Origin: Pyrinomonadaceae bacterium | GTDB lineage: Bacteria > Acidobacteriota > Blastocatellia > Pyrinomonadales > Pyrinomonadaceae | Direction: 5' to 3' | DNA length: 64,000 nt | Assembly (NCBI GenBank): GCA_030841085.1 | Contig: JAVEDP010000036.1 | Location: 124,001 to 188,000, forward strand | Shown here: piece by piece, positions 53,488 through 63,700 of the stretch | How the letters are laid out: each line of letters starts with the position of its first letter | How positions within the stretch are numbered: position 1 is the first letter of the stretch | Made by a program: the position numbers and the translations under genes | Notes under the pieces: model-generated | Told to the model about the DNA's origin: nothing | Database searches by the model: none | Seen by the model: the letters and a program-made list of their open reading frames with translations, nothing else

Positions 53488-56400
53488 TTACGGGCAAGTC
53501 GCCGTGGCAACAGCGTAATGCGGTCCGCTGTCAACTGCGGCTGCACCGTTCTGGTTAACCGGCACCGAAACCTTCGCAGTGGCCGTACCTACATGCCCCT
53601 GCGAATCGGTCACCGTAAAGACGATGGTGTAGACACGGCCATTTAGATTGCCATCGCGCTCCTGGCGTAACTTCACCGAATGCCGATCGCAACTAATGAC
53701 GATGTCGTTGAGGGTATTGCCGTCGCCACCGCTTGGCGCATCCTCGACTTCATCACTGGTAACCGAAGCGATAGTGACACTACTGGTGCTCAGGCTCTCG
53801 CATGAATCGGTTACGCCTGACACGAGATCGGTAGCGTTGATCGTGCGGTACTGATGGTTAGGTGGCCACAACGTGATGTTGTTGCCGTTGAGAATGATCA
53901 CCGGTGGCGAAGAGTCGACAGAGAGATTTGCACTCTGCGTTGCCATCCCGCATGCGCCAGTGGTCTCAACAGTGTAGGAACCGGCATCACCAGCCTGTAC
54001 GTTGCCGATAGTCAGCGTGCTGCTGGTGCTGGTGTTAGTGATCGTGAAACGTCCGCCGCTCACGATGGGAACTGCGCCCTTCTTCCAGACGAAGCTGAAG
54101 GGTCCCGTGCCTGAAGCGTTCGTTGTAAAGCTTGCCGTTGCGCCTTCGCAGGCAGCCACGTCAGCAGGATCACTGGTCGTAGTGTTCGCATTCACCGTCA
54201 GCGTGGCCGACTGTGATGCGCTGCCGCAGGTTCCGCTCGTCGTTACCGTCACCGTGTGATTGCCGACACTCAACGATCCAGTCGCAACGTTGATGCTGCT
54301 GGTGTCACCGCCGAATGACGTACCATCCACTGTCCATGCATAGTGGAATGGACCAGTGCCACTCGCGGTTGTTGAGAACGAAGCCATCGCACCCTGACAG
54401 ACTGTCTGATCCGGCGGATCCGTCGTACTTGTATTCGCCTGGACCGACAGCGTCGCCGATTGCGATGCACTGCCGCAGGCGCCGGTGGTTGTAACCGTAA
54501 CCGTGTGATTGCCCACGCTCAGCGATGTAGTGTCAACAGCCAGATTCGGACTGTTTGTTCCCGCCGGTGAACCATCGACGGTCCATGCATAGGTGAATGG
54601 TCCGGTGCCGCCCGCTGTCGTTGAGAACGAAGCAGTCGCACCCTGGCATACCGTCTGATCCGACGGGTCGCTGGTTGTTGCGGGCGCGTTCACCGTCAGC
54701 GTTGCGCTTTCCGAAGCAGTTCCGCAAGTGCCCGTGGTTGTGACCGCTACCGTGTGACTACCAACACTTGCCGTTACGCTAATGCTGGATGTGTCACCAC
54801 CATACGATGCACCATCAACGGTCCAGGCATAATGGAGATTAGTGCCAGTCGCCGTGGTTGAGAAGGTTGCTGCCGTTCCCTCACAAACAGTCTGATCAGC
54901 AGGGTCGCTGGTCGTCGTGCTTGCGTTCACCGTCAGCGTTGCGCTCTGCGAAGCAGTTCCGCAAGTGCCCGTGGTTGTGACCGCTACCGTGTGATTACCA
55001 ACACTTGCCGTTACGCTAATGCTGGATGTGTCCCCACCATAGGGTGAACCGTCAACGGTCCATGCATAGGTGAATGGACCAGTACCGCCCGCTGTTGTTG
55101 AGAACGTTGCTGCGGTTCCTTCACAAACAGTCTGATCAGCAGGGTCGCTGGTCGTAGTGTTTGCGTTCACCGTCAGCGTTGCGCTTTGCGAAGCAGTTCC
55201 GCAAGTGCCCGTGGTTGTGACCGCTACCGTGTGATTACCAACACTTGCCGTTACGCTAATGCTCGAGGTGTCGCCACCATATGGTGAACCGTCAACCGTC
55301 CAAGCATAATGGAGATTACTGCCAGTCGCCGTGGTTGAGAAGGTTGCTGCGGTTCCCTCACAAACAGTCTGATCAGCGGGATCGCTGGTCGTGGTGCTTG
55401 CATTCACCGTCAGCGTTGCGCTTTGCGAAGCACTACCGCAGGCGCCGGTAGTTGTTACCGTTACCGTGTGGTTGCCCACACTCGCCGTTACGCTGATGCT
55501 CGAGGTGTCGCCACCATATGGTGAACCATCCACCGTCCATGCATAAGTGAATGGACCACTGCCGCCCGCTGTTGTTGAGAACGTTGCTGCGGTACCCTCG
55601 CAAACAGTTTGATCAGCGGGGTCGCTGGTGGTCGCGCTTGCACTAACAGTCAGTGTGGCCGCTGTGGTAGTAGCGCTGCCGCAGGTGTTAGTGAATACCG
55701 CGCGGTACTGATTGCCGTTTTGTGCTGTGTTTGCTGTAAAGCTTAGGCTGGTATTTGTTGCTCCCGGAATATCGGAGAATGGACCACCGGAACTCACCTG
55801 CCATTGCACCGTCGGCGCCGGACTACCAGTTGCTGCCGCCGAGAAGGTGGCCGTAGCGCCGTCGCACACGGTTGTGTTGCTCGGGTTGGTTGTAACCGCC
55901 GGGCTGGTGTTTACCGTCAGCGTCGCTGCGGTGGTTGTATCGCTCCCGCTAGAATTGGTGAACACCGCGCGATATTGATTTCCGTTTTGCGATGCTGCGG
56001 CTGTGAATGTCAGAGTGTTGCTCGTCGCACCAGGAATGTCGGTGAACGGTCCGCCTGTGCTTACCTGCCACTGAACGGTTGGTGGCGGTAAACCGCTGGA
56101 CGCTGCTGTGAAACTGACGCTACTACCCTCGCAGGCAGTTTGGTTGCTGGGATTGACCGTTACGTTTGGTGCCTGTTCAATCGTTATATAAGCAGTGACG
56201 GTTGCAAAATCGACAGTGGCATCCGCGCTGCCGGTGCCTCCCGTGGGCCCGGCAGTAAATATCGCGTTTGCCTTCCCACCACTGATTTGCGTATCCGCCC
56301 CGGTAATTATTCCCTGCATAGCATTGCTGAAGCTAATCGCTCTTCCGTTCAGCGCTATCAAGTCGCTCGCGGGGACTGCTGATCCACTGTTAGGCGTGAA

Positions 56401-57762
56401 GAAATCGGCTTGCAGGGTCGTGGAACTATTAACCGGAATCGAATTCGGCGTCGCAACATGGCTGAGTACCAGCCATTGAAGGGAACCGAATCCAACTGCG
56501 CCGGCGATGCGGTCGCATGATCCGGAGTTAGGACCTTCGTTACAGCCCCACCAGTTGTTGGCGACAAGGTCACCACCGGTGTTGGTAGTGCTATACAAGC
56601 CGGCCCTCGTAGCATCAGACGCACCCGTCTGGTTTCCAACCACTACGTTGAGAGTGAAAGTTAGCGGGCTGACGCTCGCTGAGCTATTGCCGCTAAATAC
56701 TCCATCACCGCGGGTGGCCGAATTATTCTCAATCCGGTTCTTCGTAATTGTCTTTGCTTTCGCAGCGCTAAAACCAATCGCCGCAATCGCACCTCCATCA
56801 GCTCCGGCCGAGTTGCTGGTCAGGGTATTGCCCTGGAACGTGAAACTTGCGTTGCCGGTGGCGAACACGCCACCGCCACTACCGAAGGTTCCGTTGGGAG
56901 CTGAGTTACCTGAGATTGTGCTATTCGTTATGGAAAGAGTCTGATTGGCAGAGGCAGCTCCGGCGTCAAACATAATCGCGCCGCCTGAAGCATTAAGACT
57001 GGTGTTGCTCGATATGGTAGTGCCGGCAATATCCAGCGAACCAAAGGAGACTTTAATGGCGCCGCCGGTACCAGAAGCTTGATTCGAACTGATCACGCAA
57101 TTTGTGATCGTCAGTTTGCCTTTTGGCAGACCGCTGGTCACATCAAAGCCATCGAACTGAATCGCTCCGCCAGCGTGCTGAATACCAGGGGTGGGGGGAG
57201 TTTCAGTGGGAGAGTTGCCGTTACGTAATGTCAAATTCTGTAAGGTGACATCTATACCGATACCTGGCCCGCCTTTAGCATTATTAACGTCAAAAATACG
57301 ATCAATGCCAGTAGCAGTTGTCGCTCCGGCTTGAATGATCGTGGTTGACGCGCTGGCGCCGACAATAGTCAAGTTGCCGGCAAGAATATCCAGATCACCG
57401 CCCGATTGATTAGCGCCGGTGGACAATAGCCGTTCGCGGTCGTAAGTCGGAAGAGGTGTTACACCAGCAGGCAGCGTCAATGTATAAATGCCGGCAGGAA
57501 CCGAAATTATATCGGCGCCCGGTAAAGCATTCGCTTCCATAATCGCCGCTCGAAGGGTGCACCGGCCTAACGCATCTGCGCACACGCCATTGCCTGGTAG
57601 AGCGTCCACAGAATCGACAGGGCTATTCACGGTGAATGTCGCCATCATTAAGGCGGAGGGTGGCGTTGCCACCAGGTAGGCGAAAATAGCAATTAAAAAG
57701 ACACCGCAAACAGTTTGTGGCCTGAATAGACGCGAGGCGGAGGGCTGGACACCGTGCTTCAT
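53488..57762 (-). CDS. Giant CSLREA-domain adhesin-like protein with nine Ig-like repeats
   Basis: The 1424-residue secreted protein starts with a signal segment (VFLIAIFAYLVATPPSALMM). A CSLREA domain (CTLRAAIMEANALPGADI, near residue 66) is followed by a right-handed parallel beta-helix (about 80-450, with Asn-rich repeats). Next come an invasin-like segment and Ig-like repeats: two of one type (QWQVSTGGPFTDIPGATSN), then about seven of a second type (SDPADQTVCEGTAATFSTT). The end carries LWPPNHQYRTI and a final beta-sandwich. Known CSLREA/Ig proteins act at the cell surface. ATG 57762 follows GGAGAAGTTC. The repeats are nearly identical at DNA level, so expansion is recent. Confidence 0.88.
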   Translation of the reverse strand: MKHGVQPSASRLFRPQTVCGVFLIAIFAYLVATPPSALMMATFTVNSPVDSVDALPGNGVCADALGRCTLRAAIMEANALPGADIISVPAGIYTLTLPAGVTPLPTYDRERLLSTGANQSGGDLDILAGNLTIVGASASTTIIQAGATTATGIDRIFDVNNAKGGPGIGIDVTLQNLTLRNGNSPTETPPTPGIQHAGGAIQFDGFDVTSGLPKGKLTITNCVISSNQASGTGGAIKVSFGSLDIAGTTISSNTSLNASGGAIMFDAGAASANQTLSITNSTISGNSAPNGTFGSGGGVFATGNASFTFQGNTLTSNSAGADGGAIAAIGFSAAKAKTITKNRIENNSATRGDGVFSGNSSASVSPLTFTLNVVVGNQTGASDATRAGLYSTTNTGGDLVANNWWGCNEGPNSGSCDRIAGAVGFGSLQWLVLSHVATPNSIPVNSSTTLQADFFTPNSGSAVPASDLIALNGRAISFSNAMQGIITGADTQISGGKANAIFTAGPTGGTGSADATVDFATVTAYITIEQAPNVTVNPSNQTACEGSSVSFTAASSGLPPPTVQWQVSTGGPFTDIPGATSNTLTFTAAASQNGNQYRAVFTNSSGSDTTTAATLTVNTSPAVTTNPSNTTVCDGATATFSAAATGSPAPTVQWQVSSGGPFSDIPGATNTSLSFTANTAQNGNQYRAVFTNTCGSATTTAATLTVSASATTSDPADQTVCEGTAATFSTTAGGSGPFTYAWTVDGSPYGGDTSSISVTASVGNHTVTVTTTGACGSASQSATLTVNASTTTSDPADQTVCEGTAATFSTTATGSNLHYAWTVDGSPYGGDTSSISVTASVGNHTVAVTTTGTCGTASQSATLTVNANTTTSDPADQTVCEGTAATFSTTAGGTGPFTYAWTVDGSPYGGDTSSISVTASVGNHTVAVTTTGTCGTASQSATLTVNASTTTSDPADQTVCEGTAATFSTTATGTNLHYAWTVDGASYGGDTSSISVTASVGSHTVAVTTTGTCGTASESATLTVNAPATTSDPSDQTVCQGATASFSTTAGGTGPFTYAWTVDGSPAGTNSPNLAVDTTSLSVGNHTVTVTTTGACGSASQSATLSVQANTSTTDPPDQTVCQGAMASFSTTASGTGPFHYAWTVDGTSFGGDTSSINVATGSLSVGNHTVTVTTSGTCGSASQSATLTVNANTTTSDPADVAACEGATASFTTNASGTGPFSFVWKKGAVPIVSGGRFTITNTSTSSTLTIGNVQAGDAGSYTVETTGACGMATQSANLSVDSSPPVIILNGNNITLWPPNHQYRTINATDLVSGVTDSCESLSTSSVTIASVTSDEVEDAPSGGDGNTLNDIVISCDRHSVKLRQERDGNLNGRVYTIVFTVTDSQGHVGTATAKVSVPVNQNGAAAVDSGPHYAVATATCP
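54170..55660 (-). repeat. Tandem ~240-bp DNA repeats coding Ig-like domains
   Basis: The AAACAGTCTGATCAGC stretch recurs about every 237-240 bp (near 54886, 55124, 55364; a variant near 55604), with two more diverged copies to the left. The units alternate two length variants (GGTGPFTYAW and ATGSNLHYAW types), so expansion occurred in pairs. Confidence 0.8.
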
Positions 57763-57825
57763 GAACTTCTCCTTAATTAGGGGTCGGGAGGCTGTTAGGT
57801 AATGGGCCGGACTGACTTCGGTTTC

Positions 57826-58287
57826 CTACAGACGATTGAACACTGCTTCGTAGTAATTTCCTCGAAGGCTTTTAGCGCCGGGAACGAGGAACATTGAAAA
57901 ATTCCCGAGGGTCGCATGTTCAACCTTATAAGTGCCTTGCTTTAACTGACCGCCTGTCGGCCCGAGAAACACCGCGGAGAAGCATTCTTTTGTCGCTGTG
58001 TGTCGCGATCGTGTGGTGGCCGTCGGCTTCCAGTCGTAAACCTCAACCAGCTTTGTCCGAACTGTTCGGGCATATTCGCCCGTTATTCGAAACTCTGTCT
58101 TCAAACATTGAGACAAAGCATTTCGGTCCAAGAGCGATGCCGCCCCCGCCGAATTTCGTAGCTGACCAAGAGCGCTGAACGGCGAATTGGTTCGATGTAG
58201 CGCCCCGGCGGCAGCTTTAAGCGGGAGTCCCACTGCTAAAGCAGCCAAAGATCCTGTTCCAATAAACTTGCGTCGTGAAATTGGCAT
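57826..58287 (-). CDS. DUF6916-like protein with Tat signal
   Basis: The 153-residue product has a twin-arginine signal (ISRRKFIGTGSLAALAVGLP), so it is exported folded. The C-terminal block is LKQGTYKVEHATLGNFSMFL, VPGAKSLRGNYYEAVF, as in the cytoplasmic homologue at 52546. Between them is a linker with EFRITGEYARTVRTKLVEVY. ATG 58287 with GGAGAGGGCAA upstream. It is 63 nt from the giant CSLREA gene's start, on the same strand. Function unknown; the two homologues flank the giant gene. Confidence 0.8.
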   Translation of the reverse strand: MPISRRKFIGTGSLAALAVGLPLKAAAGALHRTNSPFSALGQLRNSAGAASLLDRNALSQCLKTEFRITGEYARTVRTKLVEVYDWKPTATTRSRHTATKECFSAVFLGPTGGQLKQGTYKVEHATLGNFSMFLVPGAKSLRGNYYEAVFNRL

Positions 58288-58407
58288 TTGCCCTCTCCTT
58301 GTGGCGGAATCGGGTTATAAAGAAGAACGCGGCGTGCGTGGAGGGCGCAGTCTACTCGTGTTGAAAAAGACTTGCAAGAGTTTTTTCATGAAATTGACAT
58401 ATTTCTC

Positions 58408-58436
58408 TTGAACCAGAAAGAACTCAGGTATAGAAT
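58408..58436 (+). promoter_or_regulatory. Sigma-70-type promoter of the tail-collar genes
   Basis: TTGAAC (58408-58413), 17-nt spacer and TAGAAT (58431-58436). It lies in the divergent gap (58288-58596) between the DUF6916 gene and the three tail-collar genes, about 160 nt before the first ATG. A TTGACA at 58394 lies nearby but lacks a good partner box. Confidence 0.5.
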
Positions 58437-58596
58437 GCCGCCCCTCGCGGTTAGACTTAACTGAATGGAAGCTTTTTTCGCGACACGCGTGCCGGCTGAG
58501 AACTGATACCGAACTTAATGATTCGAGCGGCAGGTTCGCTGTCCTACTTTCGCTAGTGAGTCCCGCCTTCGATTAATAAACTGAAAGGGAGCCGAT

Positions 58597-59109
58597 ATGA
58601 GTCAACCATTTGTTGGTGAGATCAGAATGTTTGGTGGCAATTTTGCGCCGGCTGGTTGGATGTTCTGTGACGGCCAGTTGCTACCAATCTCCGAAAACGA
58701 AACCCTGTTCAACCTACTCGGGACTATGTATGGCGGAGACGGCCAATCAACTTTTGCATTGCCAGACTTGCAAGGCCGCATACCCCTACACCAGGGGAAT
58801 GGCGTTACTATTTCGGAGACAGGAGGAAGTGAATCGGTGACGTTAACCGTTCAGCAAATACCCGGTCATAGTCACCCGGCCCTCTGCGTCTCAGGAGCCG
58901 GTGGGCAGGCCAGTCCTCTTAATAACTTCTGGGCGGGCACTCAGAGCGGGACACAAATTTACGCTGATCCCCCAAACGCCTCAGGCGCCGAGGTGCCAAT
59001 GAATGCGCAGAACATCGGTGGGGCAGGTGGAAATCAGCCTCATGAGAATATGGCCCCGTTTTTATGCGTCAACTTCATAATCTCGCTCTTTGGAATCTAC
59101 CCGAACTAA
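58597..59109 (+). CDS. Phage-tail-collar / microcystin-dependent protein family, copy 1
   Basis: The 170-residue product has a complete tail-collar (MdpB-type) domain: GEIRMFGGNFAPAGWMFCDG, QLLPISENETLFNLLGTMYG and GDGQSTFALPDLQGRIPLHQ. The Gly-rich C-terminal half contains PGHSHPALCV and ends MAPFLCVNFIISLFGIYP. Family known: adhesion tips of phage tails and many free-standing bacterial proteins of unclear role. ATG 58597 follows GGGAGCC. No signal peptide. First of three copies in one transcript. Confidence 0.9.
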   Translation: MSQPFVGEIRMFGGNFAPAGWMFCDGQLLPISENETLFNLLGTMYGGDGQSTFALPDLQGRIPLHQGNGVTISETGGSESVTLTVQQIPGHSHPALCVSGAGGQASPLNNFWAGTQSGTQIYADPPNASGAEVPMNAQNIGGAGGNQPHENMAPFLCVNFIISLFGIYPN

Positions 59110-59165
59110 TTCCCAAGGCGCCTTGGCTCTGGTCAGCGCCATAAATTCAGAAGGAGATACGAACC

Positions 59166-59666
59166 GTGCCTACACCATTCATGGGCGAAGTCAAAATGAT
59201 TTCCTGGAATTTTGCTCCACAGGGTTGGGCCTTTTGCAACGGCCAGCTCCTGCCTATCAACCAGAATCAAGCGCTGTTCTCGATTCTGGGCACGACCTAT
59301 GGCGGCAATGGGCAAACCAACTTTGCGCTGCCGGATTTGCGCGCTCGCGTTCCGATGCACATTGGTAATAGTCATACCTTGGGCGAAAGGGGCGGCGAAT
59401 CCGCGCACACTCTGACTCAATCCGAATTGCCTGGCCACAGTCATCAGGTTACTGGCAGCAGTGTCTCGGGCACCCTGCTGTCACCGGCGGACAACACATG
59501 GGGCGTTACAACACAAAACCCCTACGCGTCCGCCAATCCTAACAGTGCAATGGATCCGACGACTATTGGAAACACTGGGGGCTCGCAAGCTCATAACAAT
59601 ACGCAACCGTTCCTGGTGATTAATTTCATTATCGCGCTTAGCGGAATCTTTCCGTCACGCAATTAG
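59166..59666 (+). CDS. Phage-tail-collar / microcystin-dependent protein family, copy 2
   Basis: The 166-residue product is clearly related to the copies on either side (GEVKMISWNFAPQGWAFCNG, YGGNGQTNFALPDLRARVPM). The centre has HTLGERGGESAHTLTQSELP and PGHSHQVTGSS. The start is GTG 59166 after AAGGAGATACGAACC. It lacks a signal sequence. The C-terminus is FLVINFIIALSGIFPSRN. Sequence identity to copies 1 and 3 is moderate, so the duplication is not recent. Confidence 0.9.
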   Translation: MPTPFMGEVKMISWNFAPQGWAFCNGQLLPINQNQALFSILGTTYGGNGQTNFALPDLRARVPMHIGNSHTLGERGGESAHTLTQSELPGHSHQVTGSSVSGTLLSPADNTWGVTTQNPYASANPNSAMDPTTIGNTGGSQAHNNTQPFLVINFIIALSGIFPSRN

Positions 59667-59788
59667 GACTATGAGATAAGCGTCGCCGCGCGAAAACAAG
59701 CGAGTCTCGAATGCGAGATATAGGTCGGGCAGGGCGGGTTTCGAGATAGAGCAACAACGGCACATTCACACAAAGGAAAAGGGACAAA

Positions 59789-60307
59789 ATGAGTGATCCA
59801 TTTGTAGCGGAAATCAGAATATTTGCCGGGAATTTCGCGCCCACTGGTTGGGCTTTGTGCGATGGTCAGCTATTGCCCATTTCGCAAAACACGGCGCTGT
59901 TTTCATTGCTCGGCACCACCTACGGCGGTGACGGTAAATCCACCTTCGCGCTACCCAATATGCAAGGCAATAATCCGATGCATCCCGGAAATGGCGCCGG
60001 CCTTAGCCAGCGATTCCTGGGGGAAGAGTCAGGCGTCGAGTTTGTAACGCTGCTTCAAAGCGAAATGCCTTTGCACAACCATTCATCCAACGGCGCCGAC
60101 GTGCAAGGCAATGTGCCGGGCCCGGCACAGAATTTTTTTGCGGGCGATAGCACCGCGAGGCAATTTGTGAATAGTGCACCCAACGCTGCAATGAACCCTC
60201 TGGCACTGGGCCTGACAGGTGGTGGCCTGCCGCACAATAATCTTCAACCTTATCTCGTATTGACGTTCATCATTGCGTTGCAAGGAGTCTTCCCGCCCCG
60301 AAGTTGA
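59789..60307 (+). CDS. Phage-tail-collar / microcystin-dependent protein family, copy 3
   Basis: The 172-residue product has AEIRIFAGNFAPTGWALCDG, QLLPISQNTALFSLLGTTYG, GDGKSTFALPNMQGNNPMHP and, in the centre, LGEESGVEFVTLLQSEMPLH. The C-terminus is YLVLTFIIALQGVFPPRS. ATG 59789 after AAAGGAAAAGGGACAAA. A strong terminator follows at 60336. The three copies differ most in their central loop, where tail-collar proteins bind their ligand. Confidence 0.9.
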   Translation: MSDPFVAEIRIFAGNFAPTGWALCDGQLLPISQNTALFSLLGTTYGGDGKSTFALPNMQGNNPMHPGNGAGLSQRFLGEESGVEFVTLLQSEMPLHNHSSNGADVQGNVPGPAQNFFAGDSTARQFVNSAPNAAMNPLALGLTGGGLPHNNLQPYLVLTFIIALQGVFPPRS

Positions 60308-60335
60308 AGATCGAACAACGCGTTTGATAGAGGAA

Positions 60336-60394
60336 GCCTCTTATTAGTCGTCGAGTCGCATTAACCTCGTGACGGATAAGAGGCGCTTTCTTTT
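60336..60394 (+). terminator. Terminator of the tail-collar operon
   Basis: GCCTCTTAT (60336) pairs with ATAAGAGGC (to 60384) with an inner CGTCGAG / CTCGTGACG stem, then GCTTTCTTTT. A clear rho-independent terminator about 30 nt after the copy-3 stop. Confidence 0.85.
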
Positions 60395-60582
60395 AATAGC
60401 TTGTAAGTTTTTATCAGAGTGGAAGATCGACTGGGGTCTCTCTCTTAGCATTCTTGAAATATTTCCGAAACCACACCTGAGGGCTTTTCCCTAAATCGAG
60501 TTAACCAAAGTTCGCGCGCACGATGCCCGACTCTGCCCGATCGAGTTCAGAGGGCGAATCTTGAAAAAGTGTGGAATATCTG

Positions 60583-60612
60583 TTGACCCGCCCTCCAACT
60601 CAACAGTAAAGT
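60583..60612 (+). promoter_or_regulatory. Possible promoter of the C-terminal giant gene
   Basis: TTGACC (60583-60588), an 18-nt spacer, then TAAAGT (60607-60612). The rest of the gap 60308-60740 holds the terminator and no gene. The box fit is moderate only. Confidence 0.3.
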
Positions 60613-60740
60613 ATGGACGACCTTGAACTTTCAAGTCTAAGGGTAGGATTTACTCGGCTTTCCACTATCCCGATAGAGCACGCTCCACCCTGAAAGCTAT
60701 TGATCCCATAATCGCACTTATTTACCCCGAGGGAGAATCC

Positions 60741-63700
60741 ATGCCTCAAGCTCACGGAGAACCAATCTATTCCGGCTCTGTAACTCCTGATTCGCTCAAA
60801 CGCAGCAGAAGATCGATTCTGGTTTCGCTGCTCGTATGTTTGGCCATAGGTGCATACCTGGCGACTAACTTTGCCAGTTTAAAGAAGGCCAAGGCTGAAT
60901 CTTTAAGGGCGAGCAATCCGATAGTTGCGAATGATGTCGTTCATGCGGCAGGTCGCGGTAACCCGTGGATTAATCTTCAGGATGGTCGTGGGCTACCGAC
61001 TAGTTACAAAAATAAGAATGTTGCCGCAGCGTTGCTACAAAGTTCGGCTCAGCCTCTAACGCTCACGACGGCCGATTTCGACGAAGATGGGGTACCCGAT
61101 CTCGTTGTCGGTTATGCGGCTGGAGGTGGCGGTGCGCTTAGTATCTATCGGGGCAACGTCAACGCTTTTGCCCCCCAAACAGAGGAAGCATGGCGGGCGG
61201 TCAGCGACAAACGATATCCAGACCCTTTTTTCCCGGATGCTCGGACTCTTGAAACACTACTCCCAGTTCAATTCCTCGGCACCGGTGATTTCAATAGTGA
61301 CGGCCATAAAGACTTGATTGTTGCGACCCGGGGGAGCGACATGCTGCAACTGTTTAGCGGCGATGGTCGTGGCGGATTCACAAGCAATAACGTTCAATAC
61401 TTGCCAGGGACCGTGACCTCGCTGCTCGCAGATGACATCGGTAGAACCGATGGCTTGACCGACTTGGTGATTGGTACTACCGGCAGTACGGGACCAGCGA
61501 TCCTCTTTTTTGATGGAGCGAATCCGCTGTCATTTCAACCGAAGACTTATGCGCTTTCGCGGCCGGCATCGGCTTTGACCTCAGGGCGACTGGGTAAAGA
61601 TGGAACTGTAGACATTGTGGCAGCGACCGGAAATGAAATCGCTATTATTCATAATGCGGATCAATATGAATCGGCTCGTATGGAGCGCTCCACTCTGTCT
61701 TACAATGCCATAGCTGTGACTGTTGGTCGTTTCATTTGGGACCGCGAGGGCGAATCAAATGTCGCAGTGCTGGGAGATGACGGTGCGGTCCACCTGCTGA
61801 CCGCTGGAACTCTGGACACCAGACCGTACACCCAAAATGAAATGGAATTACTCAAACAGAAGCGGCTGGAGTTTGGAGGAGATTCAGAAGAGTTTGCGAA
61901 TTTACGAAAGAGTCTTATTCACCGTCCCGACAAGAGCAGAGACTGGATTGTTGCTCAAAGCGTGGCCACCGGCATCTCGCCTCAGAATAACGCTGCGGCG
62001 GGCACGTTGATCAAGGCAGGGGTTTCCGCCGGCTTGGTTGACGATTTGGCTGTTGTCGATGCAGGCAACAACAAACTTCACGTTGTTCGCAACCGGCAAG
62101 TCCCAATTGTCGCTGACAAATCAACTGTAACGGCCGAGACAGTTGCAGCCCAAACTCCGCTGGACATTCCTTTGGACGTCGAAGGTGCGCCAGTCGCTGT
62201 ACTTTCCACGCGATTGAACGTCGATACCCTACCCGATTTAATTGTCTTGCGTAAGGGCGAAGTGGTGCCGTCGGTGGTTTTCACTGCGCCTGAATCAATT
62301 TATGCGGTGAACAGTACGGCTGATGCGGTTGACGCGACACCAGGTAACAATGTCTGCGCGACTGCCGGTGCCGTTTGCACACTCCGTGCTGCAATCATGG
62401 AGGCAAATCACCATGTTGGTCCGGATTCCATTACCTTACCGGCAGGTACCTATCAACTCACACTCACCTCAGGAGCCACCCCGACCGGCGATAACGAGCG
62501 TCTTCTCTCGGCGGGTGGGCATGAAGAGTACGGCGACCTCGACATTATTGACTTTGATGGAGACGATACCCAGCGCAGTGATTTGACAATCAACGGCGCC
62601 GCTCCTGGTACCACGTTCATCCAGGCGGGAACGACAGCGACAAACGGCATCGACCGCGCCATTGACGTTAATAACCCAAAGGTCAGCCAGGGTGATAAGG
62701 CGATTACCGTCAACATCAACAACGTGACGGTTCGCTTTAGCGTAGGACAAATTGTCGATGTGCCGGCGACGACCAACGACATTCTCGAAAAGGGTGGCGG
62801 CATACAGTTCAATGGTTTTACCTTGATTGGCTCAGCGGGCCCGACAACCTCAGCACTGACCCTCGACAATTGCGTTGTTACCAGTAATACGGCCTCTGGA
62901 TTGGGCGGCGGTATTCATAGTGAAGCCGGCACTCTGGTGGTTCAGAACGGCAGCATCGTGTCTTTGAATGCTTGCAATGGTGGTTCGGGTGGGGGCATTG
63001 ACTATGCCGGAGGAAATACTTATATCGGCCAGGGCCTGACCATTAACAACAGCACCATTGGCGGAGCCGGAGCGGGCAATTCTGCCACGCCGATCGCAGC
63101 TCCAACGCCGTTTACGAACCAGGGTCCATTAAACGGCGGCGGCGTCGCCACCTTTGGCGGCTCAACGGTCACAATTACGAGCTCAACAATTCAGGCCAAC
63201 GTTTCTAATGATGCGACCGGAGCTGGTCCATCCCAGCAGAACACCGGCGGCGGCGGCCTGTTCCTGACCGGGAACCCGGCAGTAACTATCACCGGCTCCA
63301 CGATCACTGGTAACACCGCAAAGAACAATGCCGGCGGCCTCTTTGTGCAAGCCGTGCAGTCCGTCACCAATGCCGAGGGCACCGTCACCATTAACAACAC
63401 ACAAATCACAAGCAACACTGCCGATAGTGACAATGAAACAAACGGTAACGGCGGCGGTATCTACATCCATCGCGGTGCGCTAACGATTGGCAACGCCACC
63501 GCGTGTAACATCAACAGCAACACAGCCGCCAACGGCGGGGGCATCTACTCCACCTGGAATTTGCAGACAAACGATTTGCCTCCCACCGTTACCATGACGA
63601 ACGGCACGCTCAACAGCAACAATGCCCGCAACAACGGCGGTGGCCTGGCGGTCAATTTTGAATCGACCACCGGTGACGCTTCGAACAAGAGTGGCACAAC

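Noticed and set aside
58597-60307. Part of a prophage or tailocin
   Set aside because: No baseplate, sheath, tube, capsid, terminase or lysis genes in the window; neighbours are exported acidobacterial-type proteins.
61087-61317. Short frames within the second CSLREA giant
   Set aside because: They are out-of-frame shadows; the long frame from 60741 reads through without a stop and has Asp-rich FG-GAP repeats.
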